Assembly (NCBI RefSeq): GCF_002355335.1
Contig: NZ_AP014946.1
Span: 1,689,501-1,753,500 of the forward strand
Length of the DNA: 64,000 nucleotides
Source: Variibacter gotjawalensis
GTDB taxonomy: Bacteria > Pseudomonadota > Alphaproteobacteria > Rhizobiales > Xanthobacteraceae
Direction of reading: 5' to 3'
Shown here: piece after piece, positions 8,846 to 17,247 of the stretch
How the letters are laid out: each line of letters starts with the position of its first letter
Position numbering within the stretch: position 1 is the stretch's first letter
Translations under genes and position numbers: made by a program
Notes under the pieces: model-generated
What the model saw: only the letters and a program-made list of their open reading frames with translations
Told to the model about the DNA's origin: nothing
The model's database searches: none

Positions 8846-9235
8846 ATGGGAAAGCGTTATGCTGCTCTTCCTTTCAGACGCACCAAAAAGGGAGCGTCCG
8901 AAATTCTGCTCATTACGAGCCGAGACAGCGGACGTTGGATCATTCCTAAGGGTCGTCCGGAAAAACGGATGTCGGCCCATCGTGTCGCCGCGCGGGAAGC
9001 GCGCGAAGAGGCCGGCGTCGAAGGCTCGATTCAGAAGCGCTCGCTCGGAAGCTTCAAGGATGCAGGCGGGAAAGATCGCGTCGTCGTCTACGCGCTCAAG
9101 GTGAAGAAGGAGCTCAAGCGATGGCTCGAGCAGGGTGAGCGGAAGCAAAAGTGGCTCCCCATCCTGAAGGCGACGCGCAAGGTCGACCAGAAGGGCTTGA
9201 GGGCGATCATGCGGCAGGCCGCCAAGGCGCTTTAG
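8846..9235 (+). CDS. Nudix hydrolase
   Basis: A 129-residue Nudix protein. The box is centred on PKGRPEKRMSAHRVAAREAR followed by EEAGV; the REAREEAGV half with its metal-binding Glu residues is intact. The Glu usually found seven residues before the RE pair is Met here, as I recall for diphosphoinositol-polyphosphate-phosphohydrolase-like alphaproteobacterial members (PKGWPEKGM type). Substrate is unknown; members of this subgroup act on dinucleoside polyphosphates or similar compounds. The ATG at 8846 begins a basic N-terminus (MGKRYAALPFRR). Confidence 0.85.
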   Translation: MGKRYAALPFRRTKKGASEILLITSRDSGRWIIPKGRPEKRMSAHRVAAREAREEAGVEGSIQKRSLGSFKDAGGKDRVVVYALKVKKELKRWLEQGERKQKWLPILKATRKVDQKGLRAIMRQAAKAL

Positions 9236-9417
9236 CGCATCGCTCCCGAGCAAATCCGCTTCTACCCCGGCTGGGTTGAGAAATGGTCCTTCGATGCGCG
9301 TGATCGCGTGATGGTGCCTTCAACGCGCTTAGACGTCGGCGTCGCCCGCCTTACGCGCCTTTTCTCAGACGGAACACCCTGACGCGTAGACAGTTGAAGC
9401 TGCGCCGTGGGGATGAA

Positions 9418-9696
9418 ATGCAGCTTGAACCCGACCTTGAAACTAGCCGCGTACCGCTCGACTGGATTTTGGTCGTGAAGCTGATTGACGGCGGTCGAAA
9501 GCGACTGCGCGAAGTCGGTGAAGCCGCGGTGTATCTGCGCGAGACGCGCGCGACGGCCGGCATCACCGACGACCACTTCCACGAGTGCATCCAGATGCTG
9601 AAGCTCGGCATCGTCTTGCCGGATGGTGACTTGCTCCGCGAAGCTACCGAAGTCGTCGAGCGGCTTTTACGCCGCGACGGCATGCTCGTCGAATAG
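9418..9696 (+). CDS. Small hypothetical protein
   Basis: A 92-residue acidic/basic helical protein with no family that I recognise. The ATG at 9418 is preceded by GGGGAT at a suitable distance, which favours it over an upstream ATG at 9394. The mix of residues ([29 protein letters not shown]) looks like a folded protein, not a GC-driven shadow, and no better frame competes on either strand. Function is unknown. Confidence 0.4.
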   Translation: MQLEPDLETSRVPLDWILVVKLIDGGRKRLREVGEAAVYLRETRATAGITDDHFHECIQMLKLGIVLPDGDLLREATEVVERLLRRDGMLVE

Positions 9697-9759
9697 CGTC
9701 ACGCACTTCGGCGTCCCCATTACTCGATCGTCTCACGATCGCGCCTGAACTGCGTCTAG

Positions 9760-9836
9760 TGGCGCACCCGACAGGAGTCGAACCTGTGACCTTTGCCTTC
9801 GGAGGGCAACGCTCTATCCAGCTGAGCTACGGGTGC
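9760..9836 (-). tRNA. tRNA-Arg (anticodon CCG)
   Basis: On the minus strand a 77-nt cloverleaf is visible. The acceptor GCACCCG (9836 down to 9830) pairs with CGGGTGC, followed by discriminator G and an encoded CCA ending at 9760. The D-arm contains AGCTCAGCTGGATAGAGC. The anticodon stem TTGCC/GGCAA encloses loop CTCCGAA, giving anticodon CCG (reads CGG). The T-loop is GGTTCGACTCC. No integrase gene or direct repeat was seen next to it. Confidence 0.96.
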
Positions 9837-9983
9837 GTGGCCGCCTGAATAGCCGATAGAGCGTGCCGCCGCAACGGCCGCCAAAAGACAACGGCGTCCG
9901 ACCGTTTCGGGTCAAACGCCGCCGTCCCCTCTGAAGCTGGTGCGATCTCGCGTCGCGTCCAGCGACGTTCTGTGGCCGGGCGG

Positions 9984-10763
9984 CTAAGCCGCCAATCGGC
10001 CGTGATGGCTGTGCAGCATGCCGGACAGCATGCGGCGGAACTCGTTGAAGTCGGGCGCGGAAACGTCGCGTGGGCGCGGCAGGTCGATTGCAATGTCGCT
10101 ATCGATGCGGCCGGGGCCGGGTGACATTACGATGCAGCGGTTGGAGAGGAAAATCGCTTCCTCGATCGAATGCGTGACGAACAGCACCGTGAGCTTCGTG
10201 CGCTCCCAAAGCTCGAGCAACTCGTCCTGCAGGCGTTCGCGCGTCATCGCATCGAGTGCGCCGAACGGCTCGTCCATCAGCACGACTTCCGCGTCATTCG
10301 CGAGCACGCGCGCGATGGCGACGCGCTGCTTCATGCCGCCGGAAAGCTGATGCGGGTAGACATCGGCGAATTTCTGCAGGCCGACGAGCTCGATATAGTG
10401 ATCGACCGTCTGCTTCACTTCTGATTTCGCGCGCCCGCGCGAGGCGGGACCGAAGCCGATGTTGCCGCGCACCGTCAGCCACGGGAACAGGCCGTAGTCT
10501 TGGAACACCATGCCGCGGCTCGGCGACGGGCCTTGGATGGGCATGCCCCACATCAACGCCTCGCCGGAGGTTGCTTCCTCGAAGCCCGCGACGATGCGGA
10601 GCAACGTCGACTTTCCGCAGCCCGATGCGCCGATGAGGCAGACGAACTCGCCGCGTTCGACTTCGAGGTTCGCGCCGCGCAAGGCTTCGATCTTGCCGCC
10701 GTTGACCGTGAAGCTCTTGCCGACATTCTTCAGCGAGAGAATGGGGACCGTGGGCTTAGACAT
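9984..10763 (-). CDS. ABC transporter ATP-binding protein (taurine/nitrate/sulfonate type)
   Basis: A 259-residue SsuB/TauB/NrtD-type ATPase with Walker A GASGCGKST, Q-loop VFQDYGLFPW, signature LSGGMKQRVAIARVL, Walker B VVLMDEPFGALD and H-loop VTHSIEEA. It is the last gene of a four-gene minus-strand operon (allophanate hydrolase, binding protein, permease, ATPase) and overlaps the permease gene by 8 bases. Substrate is not encoded in the ATPase; the context suggests an amide- or urea-derived nitrogen compound. Confidence 0.92.
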   Translation of the reverse strand: MSKPTVPILSLKNVGKSFTVNGGKIEALRGANLEVERGEFVCLIGASGCGKSTLLRIVAGFEEATSGEALMWGMPIQGPSPSRGMVFQDYGLFPWLTVRGNIGFGPASRGRAKSEVKQTVDHYIELVGLQKFADVYPHQLSGGMKQRVAIARVLANDAEVVLMDEPFGALDAMTRERLQDELLELWERTKLTVLFVTHSIEEAIFLSNRCIVMSPGPGRIDSDIAIDLPRPRDVSAPDFNEFRRMLSGMLHSHHGRLAA

Positions 10764-11634
10764 GGTTGGGGCTCCAAGCGAGGAGGCGGCGGCCGATCAG
10801 CATGACGATGCGGTCCGAGATGAAACCCGCGATGCCGATCGCGACCATGCCGCAGATGACGATTTCGGTGCGCGAGAGCTGCCGCGCTTCCATGATCATC
10901 GCGCCGAGGCCGGTCGGCACGCCGGTCATCTCGCCGATGACGATGACGACCCACGCGAAGCCGAGGCCGAGACGAAGACCCGTGAAGATCGCGGGCAGGG
11001 ATGCCGGCAGCACGACCTTGGCGAACTGCATTGAACCTTGGCAGCCGAGCATGCTGGCCGCTTCGAAGAGACGCGGCTCGACCGAGCGCACACCGAATAC
11101 CGTGTTGATAAGGATGGGGTAGAACGCGCCGAGGAAGACGAGAAAGAAGGCCGACTTCGGCCCGATGCCGAACAGGATCATCGCGAGCGGCAGCCACGCC
11201 GTGACCGGGATCGGCCGCAAAATCTGCAGCATCGGATCGAGCATCTGACGCACGAGCGGCACGCGTCCGATCATCAGCCCGAGCGGCAATGCGACGATGA
11301 GTGCGAGCGCAAACCCGCCATACACGCGGCTGACCGAGGCGAAGACGTGCGTCATCAGCGTTGAGCTAAACGCATCGTCGTTGATGCCGCCGAAAGCGAG
11401 ATCGTAGAGCGCTTTCGCAACATCGAGCGGCGGCGGGATCAGGCTGTAGGCTCGTCCCGTCGTCATCACGTGCCACGCGATGAGAATGAGGATCGGCAAC
11501 GTAACGGCGAGAACGGGTCCCTGCAGCCGTGACCAGCTGAACGCCGCTTTGCGCGCTGGCTCAGCTGCCGGCGGGTCCGCGGCTGCGGTGGAGATCGCCG
11601 CAGGCGCGTGACTGTTGTCGATGAGCATCGTCAT
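10756..11634 (-). CDS. ABC transporter permease (taurine/nitrate/sulfonate type)
   Basis: A 292-residue BPD-type permease of the SsuC/TauC family. A soluble N-terminus of about 35 residues is followed by roughly six hydrophobic helices, with the coupling-loop motif EAASMLGCQGSMQFAKVVLP (variant of EAA-G-P). It overlaps the binding-protein gene upstream by 4 bases and the ATPase gene downstream, consistent with one transcript and a matched transporter. Confidence 0.92.
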   Translation of the reverse strand: MTMLIDNSHAPAAISTAAADPPAAEPARKAAFSWSRLQGPVLAVTLPILILIAWHVMTTGRAYSLIPPPLDVAKALYDLAFGGINDDAFSSTLMTHVFASVSRVYGGFALALIVALPLGLMIGRVPLVRQMLDPMLQILRPIPVTAWLPLAMILFGIGPKSAFFLVFLGAFYPILINTVFGVRSVEPRLFEAASMLGCQGSMQFAKVVLPASLPAIFTGLRLGLGFAWVVIVIGEMTGVPTGLGAMIMEARQLSRTEIVICGMVAIGIAGFISDRIVMLIGRRLLAWSPNHV

Positions 11635-12584
11635 GCTTGCCGCGCAATTTCGTCGACGAAGCGTGTGTCGAAGAAGGCCGCGAAGTCGGGCAGCTGCTTG
11701 ATCTGCTTGAGCTCGAGCATGTGCTGCGCATAGGTCTTGGCTTGGCCGATCTCGGTGTCGCCGAACTTCCAGGTGAGATCGACGTTCGGTGCCGACTGCT
11801 CGATCGCTTCTTTCTTCTGGCCGAGCTTCGAGACCGCCATCGCGACCATCTCGGCACGGTTTGCCATCGCGAAGTCGGACGCCTTGCGGTGGATGCCGAG
11901 GATCACCTTCGTGATGTCAGGCTTCTGCGCCAGCGTCTCGCGATGCGCGCCGAACACCATGTTGAGCGAACCCATCGCGGTGCCGTAAGGATATTCGACG
12001 ATCTTGCCGATGCCGCTCGCGAGGCTGACACCCGGGCCCGGCTCCGCGCCGACGTAGGCGTCGACGTCGCCGCGCGCGAGTGCGAGATGCATTTCGCTGA
12101 ACGAGATGCGCACCGGCGTGATGTCCTTGATCGACATGCCTTCCATGCGCAGGCGCTCGAGGATGAAGACTTCCTGCGTCGAGCCCGGCCAGATCGCGAC
12201 ACGCTTGCCCTTGAGATCCTTGATCGAGGCAACCGGGCTATCCTTGCCGGCGACGACCGCCATGCCCTTATTGCAGGCCGATGCGATGACGACGATCGGC
12301 TCGTTGGCGGCAGCGCCAAGTAGCGCAGCCGCGATACCGAACATGCCGAAGTCGACCGACTTGGTGACGACCGCGTTCTTGCCTTCGGTCGGACTCTCGA
12401 ACGGCACGACCTCGACCTTGTAACCATCCGGCGTGAACTTCTCGTAGAAGTGTGGCGCGATGGAATGGATGAGCTTCAGCGCGCCCATGCGGATCGTGGT
12501 CGTCGATTGAGCGCGGACGAACGGAGCCTGCAGCGTGACGGCTGCAGCAGCACTGGCGGCGAGAAAATGGCGACGATGCAACAT
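11631..12584 (-). CDS. ABC transporter substrate-binding protein (NMT1/SsuA-like)
   Basis: A 317-residue periplasmic binding protein. The N-terminus MLHRRHFLAASAAAAVTLQA resembles a Tat-type signal (RRHFLA) with cleavage after VRA. The central blocks SVDFGMFGIAAALLGAA and DLKGKRVAIWPGSTQEVFIL fit NMT1/SsuA/TauA binding proteins. It follows the allophanate hydrolase gene by 26 bp. The ligand is unknown; given its partner enzyme, biuret, a urea derivative or a similar N-rich compound is plausible. Confidence 0.88.
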   Translation of the reverse strand: MLHRRHFLAASAAAAVTLQAPFVRAQSTTTIRMGALKLIHSIAPHFYEKFTPDGYKVEVVPFESPTEGKNAVVTKSVDFGMFGIAAALLGAAANEPIVVIASACNKGMAVVAGKDSPVASIKDLKGKRVAIWPGSTQEVFILERLRMEGMSIKDITPVRISFSEMHLALARGDVDAYVGAEPGPGVSLASGIGKIVEYPYGTAMGSLNMVFGAHRETLAQKPDITKVILGIHRKASDFAMANRAEMVAMAVSKLGQKKEAIEQSAPNVDLTWKFGDTEIGQAKTYAQHMLELKQIKQLPDFAAFFDTRFVDEIARQA

Positions 12585-12610
12585 GACGCTCTCCTTGTTT
12601 GGCGTGTTGT

Positions 12611-14443
12611 TCAGGCAGCTTGTTCGGGCAATTTTTCAGTCTTGCTTCCGGCGGCGAGATACGCGCGCCACCCCCCGAAAGCCGTGATGTCTTGGGCATT
12701 TGCGAGTGCATGGGCTTCGCAGAGGAAGCCTTTGACGGTGGTTCCGTCGGCTAGCGTCAACGTGCCGATGCCGAGCGGCGGCGGAATTTCCGCGACGAAA
12801 GAACCAAATGCGGCAGGCGACAGCGCCCAGAGTTCGAGTTCGATGCGGCCGGCGCCGCCGTCGCGGGCGAGGCCAGGCTTTGCCGGCGTCGTGCCGGAAA
12901 GCGCGTAGAGGCTATAGCCCGCGTCGGTCTGCGCGGCGCTCAAGAAGCGCGCGTTGCGCGATGTCAGCTGATGATTGAGCGGCTGACCACGCAGGTGTGC
13001 TCCGACGACCGCGAGGACAATCTCGTTGCTGCGCGCGGGCGCGACGGCGGCGGCGGCAGCTAGTGGAACGTCAGTCGCGGCAAGCATTGCGTTTGCGTCC
13101 GCGCGATGCAGCGCATCGCCGAGGCGCGCCAGCATACCGTCACTGAACGCACGGCCGACCAGCGTGACGCCGACCGGCATTCCGTTGGCAAATCCCGCCG
13201 GCACCGCGAGCGCGGCCAGATCCATCAGGTTGACGAAATTCGTGAAGAGGCCGAGCCGCGAATTGGCGCCGATCGGGTCGGCGAGCATCGCCTCGATGGT
13301 CGGATGCTCCGGCGCGGTCGGCACCAGCAGCACGTCGACCTTGTCCCACACATGCGCGACCGCACGCGTGAGAGCCGCCAAGCGATACTGACCCTCGAAG
13401 GCGTCGACTGCGTCGAAACTCTCGCCGCCGAGCACGATCTCGCGCACGACCGGATGAATGGCTTCGGCATCGCGCGCGGCAAAGTCCTTGATAGCCGCAA
13501 GACGCTCGGCCACCCAAGGGCCGTTGTAGAGAAGGCGCGCTGCGTCCTCGAACGGCGTGTAGTTGACCAGCACAGGCGTGCCGCCGAGCGCTTCGAGTTT
13601 CGTGATGCTGCGCGCATACGCGCCGAGCACGTCCGGCGAGCAGCGCGACAATACGTCCGCGCCGACGACACCGAAGCGCAGAGCGGGCGGTACATCTCGT
13701 GCCCAAAGATCGTCCGGCGCTTTGCGCGAATACGCGTCGGCCGCATCGAAACCCGCCGCGACCGATGCGACGAGCTGCGCGTCCGCGACGCTGGCAGCGA
13801 AGATCGAGACGCAATCGAGCGTGCGACAAGCCGGCACCATGCCGGTGTTGCTGAGCAGCCCGCGCGTCGGCTTGAGGCCGACCAGATTGTTGAACATCGC
13901 GGGCACGCGGCCGGAGCCGGCCGTGTCGGTGCCGAGCGCGAACGGTATCAGGCCGCTGGCGACTGCGACCGCGGAGCCGGAGCTGGAGCCGCCCGAGATG
14001 TGTGCGTCACTGAAGACACTGCTCGACAGCCCATAAGGCGAGCGGCAACCGCTCAATCCGGTGGCAAATTGGTCGAGATTCGCCTTGGCGACCGGGATCG
14101 CGCCGGCTGCGATCAACCGGGCGACGACCGTCGCATCGGCATCCGGCTGGAACGCGAAAGCCGGGCAGGCGGCCGTCGTCGCGACGCCGGCGACGTCGAT
14201 GTTGTCTTTGACCGCGAACGGAATGCCGAAAAGTAGGAGTTTTTCGCCGTTGTGGCGTCGAGCGGCTGCGATCGCCAGAAGTTTTAGCGCACGTTCACGC
14301 GGCACCAGCGCGAGCAAGGCCGGAAACGCCGCTCCGGTCTCCAACCGGTCGTAAAGAGCCTCGAGATCGGCCCGCGCATCGCGTCCAGCCTCGTAGGCCG
14401 CGACCCGTGCCGGGATGTCCGCAAAAATGAGAGGTTCGGTCAC
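12611..14443 (-). CDS. atzF: Allophanate hydrolase (AtzF-like)
   Basis: A 610-residue amidase-signature enzyme with the extra C-terminal domain of allophanate hydrolases. The catalytic triad is readable: K79 (FAVKDN), the GGSSSGSA block at 151-158 holding the cis-Ser, and nucleophile S177 in GTDTAGSGR. The C-terminal part from about residue 470 (VVGAHLRGQPLNHQL, and later FGSFVAEIPPPLGIGT) matches the AtzF C-terminal domain, absent from plain amidases. It converts allophanate to ammonia and CO2. No urea carboxylase, biuret hydrolase or cyanuric acid hydrolase gene is beside it; instead it leads an ABC importer operon. A LysR gene is divergent. Confidence 0.92.
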   Translation of the reverse strand: MTEPLIFADIPARVAAYEAGRDARADLEALYDRLETGAAFPALLALVPRERALKLLAIAAARRHNGEKLLLFGIPFAVKDNIDVAGVATTAACPAFAFQPDADATVVARLIAAGAIPVAKANLDQFATGLSGCRSPYGLSSSVFSDAHISGGSSSGSAVAVASGLIPFALGTDTAGSGRVPAMFNNLVGLKPTRGLLSNTGMVPACRTLDCVSIFAASVADAQLVASVAAGFDAADAYSRKAPDDLWARDVPPALRFGVVGADVLSRCSPDVLGAYARSITKLEALGGTPVLVNYTPFEDAARLLYNGPWVAERLAAIKDFAARDAEAIHPVVREIVLGGESFDAVDAFEGQYRLAALTRAVAHVWDKVDVLLVPTAPEHPTIEAMLADPIGANSRLGLFTNFVNLMDLAALAVPAGFANGMPVGVTLVGRAFSDGMLARLGDALHRADANAMLAATDVPLAAAAAVAPARSNEIVLAVVGAHLRGQPLNHQLTSRNARFLSAAQTDAGYSLYALSGTTPAKPGLARDGGAGRIELELWALSPAAFGSFVAEIPPPLGIGTLTLADGTTVKGFLCEAHALANAQDITAFGGWRAYLAAGSKTEKLPEQAA

Positions 14444-14478
14444 GCCATCCGTCCGTCTTGCTTGATTGCAACCAATGC

Positions 14479-14502
14479 TAGACGTATGCCTGTTGACGTC
14501 TA
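14479..14502. promoter_or_regulatory. Probable LysR-regulator operator
   Basis: TAGACGT-N10-ACGTCTA is a perfect 7-bp inverted repeat in the 104-bp divergent region between atzF and the LysR gene, with CAA and TTG flanking it symmetrically after small gaps. The position fits an autoregulatory site of a LysR activator. The role is inferred. Confidence 0.55.
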
Positions 14503-14547
14503 TTGCTGTTTTTTGACCAGGCTGTTGCCAAAAAGGAAACAGGCGCC

Positions 14548-15450
14548 ATGCGGCACATGAAAGTGCTGGAAGCCATTCGCGACGTCGCCGAGAGCGGGTC
14601 GATCCGCCGCAGCGCCGAGCGGCTGGCGATCACGCCGTCAGCCCTCACCCGAAAGATCCAGGACTTCGAACAGGAGATCGGGACGACGGTGTTCGAGCGG
14701 TTGCCACAGGGGATGCGGCTCAATTCGGCCGGCGAACTCCTGCTACGGCATATCCGCGATCAGCTTGCCGATTTCGATCGCCTGCGTTCGCAGATCGCCG
14801 ATCTCTCCGGCGTCCGTCGTGGCCACGTCGCGATCGCCTGCAGCCAGGCTTTCGCGCACGAGCTGATTCCGAACGAAATCGAAGCCTATCGCGCGCAGCA
14901 CCCGCTTGTGTCGTTCACCGTGCTGGTGCGCGATCACACTTTCGCGGTCGAAGCGCTGACGTCGTTCGAGGCCGATCTTGCGGTCGTTCTGCAGCCGCCG
15001 CCCGCGCCCGAATTGCAGCCGCTGCAAATCCTCGCGCAGCCGCTCTGCGCGCTGATGGGGCCGGGTCATCCCCTCGCGAAACGCAAGACCGTGCGTTTGC
15101 GCGATTGCCTGCAATACAGCATCGCAATGCCGGGGGCCGGGCTCGCCATTCGCCATCTGTTGCAAGGTGCGATCGTGAAAGCATCGATCCCGATGCGCAT
15201 CGCGATCGAGTCGGATTCCTTTGAGGTGCTGCGCAGCTACGCCGTGCGCGAAGAGGTTATCTCGTTCCAGATCCGCGCCGGTATTCCGCACGACAGCCCG
15301 GACCTGGTCGCCGTTGAGATCGACGGCCGCGACTTACCGCATGCGCAGGTGGTGCTCGGCCAGCTTCACGGACGCAGGCTGTCGGTGGCGGCATCCAAGT
15401 TCGTCGACCAGATCGGCCGTACGTTGACCTCGCGCTACGCCAGCGAATAA
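14548..15450 (+). CDS. LysR-family transcriptional regulator
   Basis: A 300-residue LysR protein. Residues about 5-64 form the winged helix-turn-helix (SGSIRRSAERLAITPSALTR, then KIQDFEQEIGTTVFERLPQG), followed by a periplasmic-binding-like effector domain. The ATG at 14548 is preceded by AAAGGAAA. It is divergent from the allophanate hydrolase/ABC operon and is the likely regulator of that operon, as AtzR regulates atzDEF in Pseudomonas; that assignment is by context. Confidence 0.88.
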   Translation: MRHMKVLEAIRDVAESGSIRRSAERLAITPSALTRKIQDFEQEIGTTVFERLPQGMRLNSAGELLLRHIRDQLADFDRLRSQIADLSGVRRGHVAIACSQAFAHELIPNEIEAYRAQHPLVSFTVLVRDHTFAVEALTSFEADLAVVLQPPPAPELQPLQILAQPLCALMGPGHPLAKRKTVRLRDCLQYSIAMPGAGLAIRHLLQGAIVKASIPMRIAIESDSFEVLRSYAVREEVISFQIRAGIPHDSPDLVAVEIDGRDLPHAQVVLGQLHGRRLSVAASKFVDQIGRTLTSRYASE

Positions 15451-15538
15451 CAGCACTGCGTCGGCGGGCTTGTCCTCCGCGCTATGCGCCGTGCAAAATG
15501 CCCGCCCAACAAGAACAAAAAAATTCGGGAGTGGTTTG

Positions 15539-16771
15539 ATGTTGAGTTCTGCACGCGCCTCCGTTGCGGGCGCGGTCTTGTGTCTCTCTCTTTCGTTGAC
15601 CGGCGCGGCGCTGGCGCAGCAGCCGCTGAAGACCCTCAAGGTCGGCGTCCTCACCGACCTCAGCGGTTTCGCGGCAGACCCGACCGGCATGGGTTCGGTC
15701 ACGTCAGCGAAACTCGCGATCGAAGATTTCAAAGCCGAGCGTCCGGATATCGCGGTCGAGCTGGTACAGGCCGATCATCAAAACAAGCCGGACATCGGCG
15801 GCGGCATTGCGCGCCGCTGGATCGAAGTCGAGAAGGTCGACGCGATCCTCGACGTGCCGTTCTCGTCGGTCGCACTCGCCGTCAATGAAATCGTGCGCGG
15901 TTCGAAAGGCGCGTTGATCGCGTCCGGCCCCGGCACGTCTTTGCTGTCGGGCGAAAAGTGTTCGCCGAACACCGTGCAGTTCACCTACGACACGTGGTCG
16001 CTCTCGCACGTCACCGCGCTCGCTTTGCTCAAGAGCAAAAAGGATACGTGGTTCTTCATCACGGCCGACTACGCGTTCGGCCACTCGCTGGAAAAAGATG
16101 CCGCCGACGTCATCAAGGCGGCACCCGGCGGCAAGGTGCTCGGCGCGGTGCGTCATCCGCCGGCCTCCGCGTCGGTCGACTACTCGTCGTTCCTGCTGCA
16201 GGCGCAGGCGAGCAAGGCAAAGGTCGTCGCCTTCGCTAACGCGGGCGGCGACACGACCAACTCGATCAAGCAGGCTGCGGAGTTCGGTCTGCAGGCCGGC
16301 GGCCAAGAGCTCGCCGCGTTGCTATTGCAGGAGACCGACGTTCACGCGCTCGGCCTCAGCGTCGCGAAGGGTCTCTACCTTTCCGCCGCGTTCTACTGGG
16401 ATCTGAACGACGACACGCGCAAATTCGCCAATCGTTTTTCCGCGATGATGAACGGAAAGCGGCCGACGATGATTCAAGCGGGCGTCTATGCCGGCACGAT
16501 TCATTATCTCCGCGCCGCCGCTGCCGCGAATACGTCTGACGGCGCGCAGGTTATTGCGAAAATGAAAGAGATGAAGTCGAACGATCCGATCTTCGGCGAA
16601 GGCTTCGTGCGCGAAGACGGCCGCCACGTGCACAAGATGTATCTCTTCCAGGTGAAGACGCCGGCCGAATCGAAAGGCCCGTGGGACTATTACAAGGTCA
16701 TCGAGACCGTGCCGTCCGAGCAGGCCGTGCGCCCGCTCGCCGAGGGTAATTGCCCGATGGTGAAAAAGTAG
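15539..16771 (+). CDS. Branched-chain-amino-acid-type ABC substrate-binding protein
   Basis: A 410-residue LivK/AmiC-type periplasmic binding protein. A Sec signal (hydrophobic SVAGAVLCLSLSLTGAALA, cleavage before QQPLKTLKVGVLTDL) precedes a two-lobed Peripla_BP_6 domain with LKVGVLTDLSGFAADPTG at its start. The ATG at 15539 has CGGGAG upstream. No livHMGF permease or ATPase genes are adjacent, so it is an orphan that must share a transporter encoded elsewhere. Ligand unknown. Confidence 0.85.
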   Translation: MLSSARASVAGAVLCLSLSLTGAALAQQPLKTLKVGVLTDLSGFAADPTGMGSVTSAKLAIEDFKAERPDIAVELVQADHQNKPDIGGGIARRWIEVEKVDAILDVPFSSVALAVNEIVRGSKGALIASGPGTSLLSGEKCSPNTVQFTYDTWSLSHVTALALLKSKKDTWFFITADYAFGHSLEKDAADVIKAAPGGKVLGAVRHPPASASVDYSSFLLQAQASKAKVVAFANAGGDTTNSIKQAAEFGLQAGGQELAALLLQETDVHALGLSVAKGLYLSAAFYWDLNDDTRKFANRFSAMMNGKRPTMIQAGVYAGTIHYLRAAAAANTSDGAQVIAKMKEMKSNDPIFGEGFVREDGRHVHKMYLFQVKTPAESKGPWDYYKVIETVPSEQAVRPLAEGNCPMVKK

Positions 16772-16790
16772 TCCACGAACGATTCCTCAT

Positions 16791-16900
16791 ACTCCGCTCA
16801 CTCCCGCGAAAGCGGGAGTCCAGCCAGCGCGCATCTGCGCGCGTAAGAACTTCTTAAGTTTCGCGACCTGCCGGTCGCGGACTGGATACTCGCGGGAGTT
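16791..16900. repeat. Palindromic intergenic repeat, family A copy 1
   Basis: Begins ACTCCGCTCACTCCCGCGAA and ends with an inverted counterpart (GACTGGATACTCGCGGGAGT). The same arms occur at 51669-51815 and 55571-55690. The interior holds smaller stems (GCGCGCATCTGCGCGC, GCGACCTGCCGGTCGC). It lies in the 260-bp gap after the Liv-type binding protein; I see nothing else there. Confidence 0.75.
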
Positions 16901-17031
16901 TATCCTCGACGCGATCGGGGACGGGTATGAGTGGAGGATGACGCGATCGCGATCGTGTTAACCGGTTCCTGACGGCTCACCGCCACACTCACGCATGTGA
17001 TTCGTTCCCTCCCGCGTGCCGTGAGCGTGTT

Positions 17032-17247
17032 ATGTGCCAGGTTCTTGAGTTCCGTCGTCCCGTTGCTGCCGTCGCCGTCGAGACGCATGAGTATGTCGAT
17101 CTCGACCTTCTTTCGGCCGTCGATTTCGCGTTACGCGATCTTGCCGACATCGCCCGGCACATCACTGTGCCGGCCGCGCGCGAGCAAGCCGAAGCTTGTC
17201 GCGAGATGCTGCAGGCCGCTTTCAGCGCTGCACTGAGCCGCGTCTAA
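17032..17247 (+). CDS. Small hypothetical protein
   Basis: A 71-residue frame with a plausible helical composition (YVDLDLLSAVDFALRDLADI) and no recognised family. Its stop overlaps the stop of the convergent metallopeptidase gene by about 4 bases. The ribosome-binding site is weak (GTGAGCG). It may be real, but coding support is limited. Confidence 0.35.
   Translation: MCQVLEFRRPVAAVAVETHEYVDLDLLSAVDFALRDLADIARHITVPAAREQAEACREMLQAAFSAALSRV

Noticed and set aside
9262-9683. Two minus-strand open frames opposite the small gene at 9418
   Set aside because: No recognisable residues pattern or ribosome-binding site; the plus-strand frame is more protein-like.
9760-9836. tRNA-Arg as an integration site for a mobile element
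   Set aside because: No integrase, no direct repeat of the tRNA 3' end, and both flanks carry ordinary chromosomal genes.
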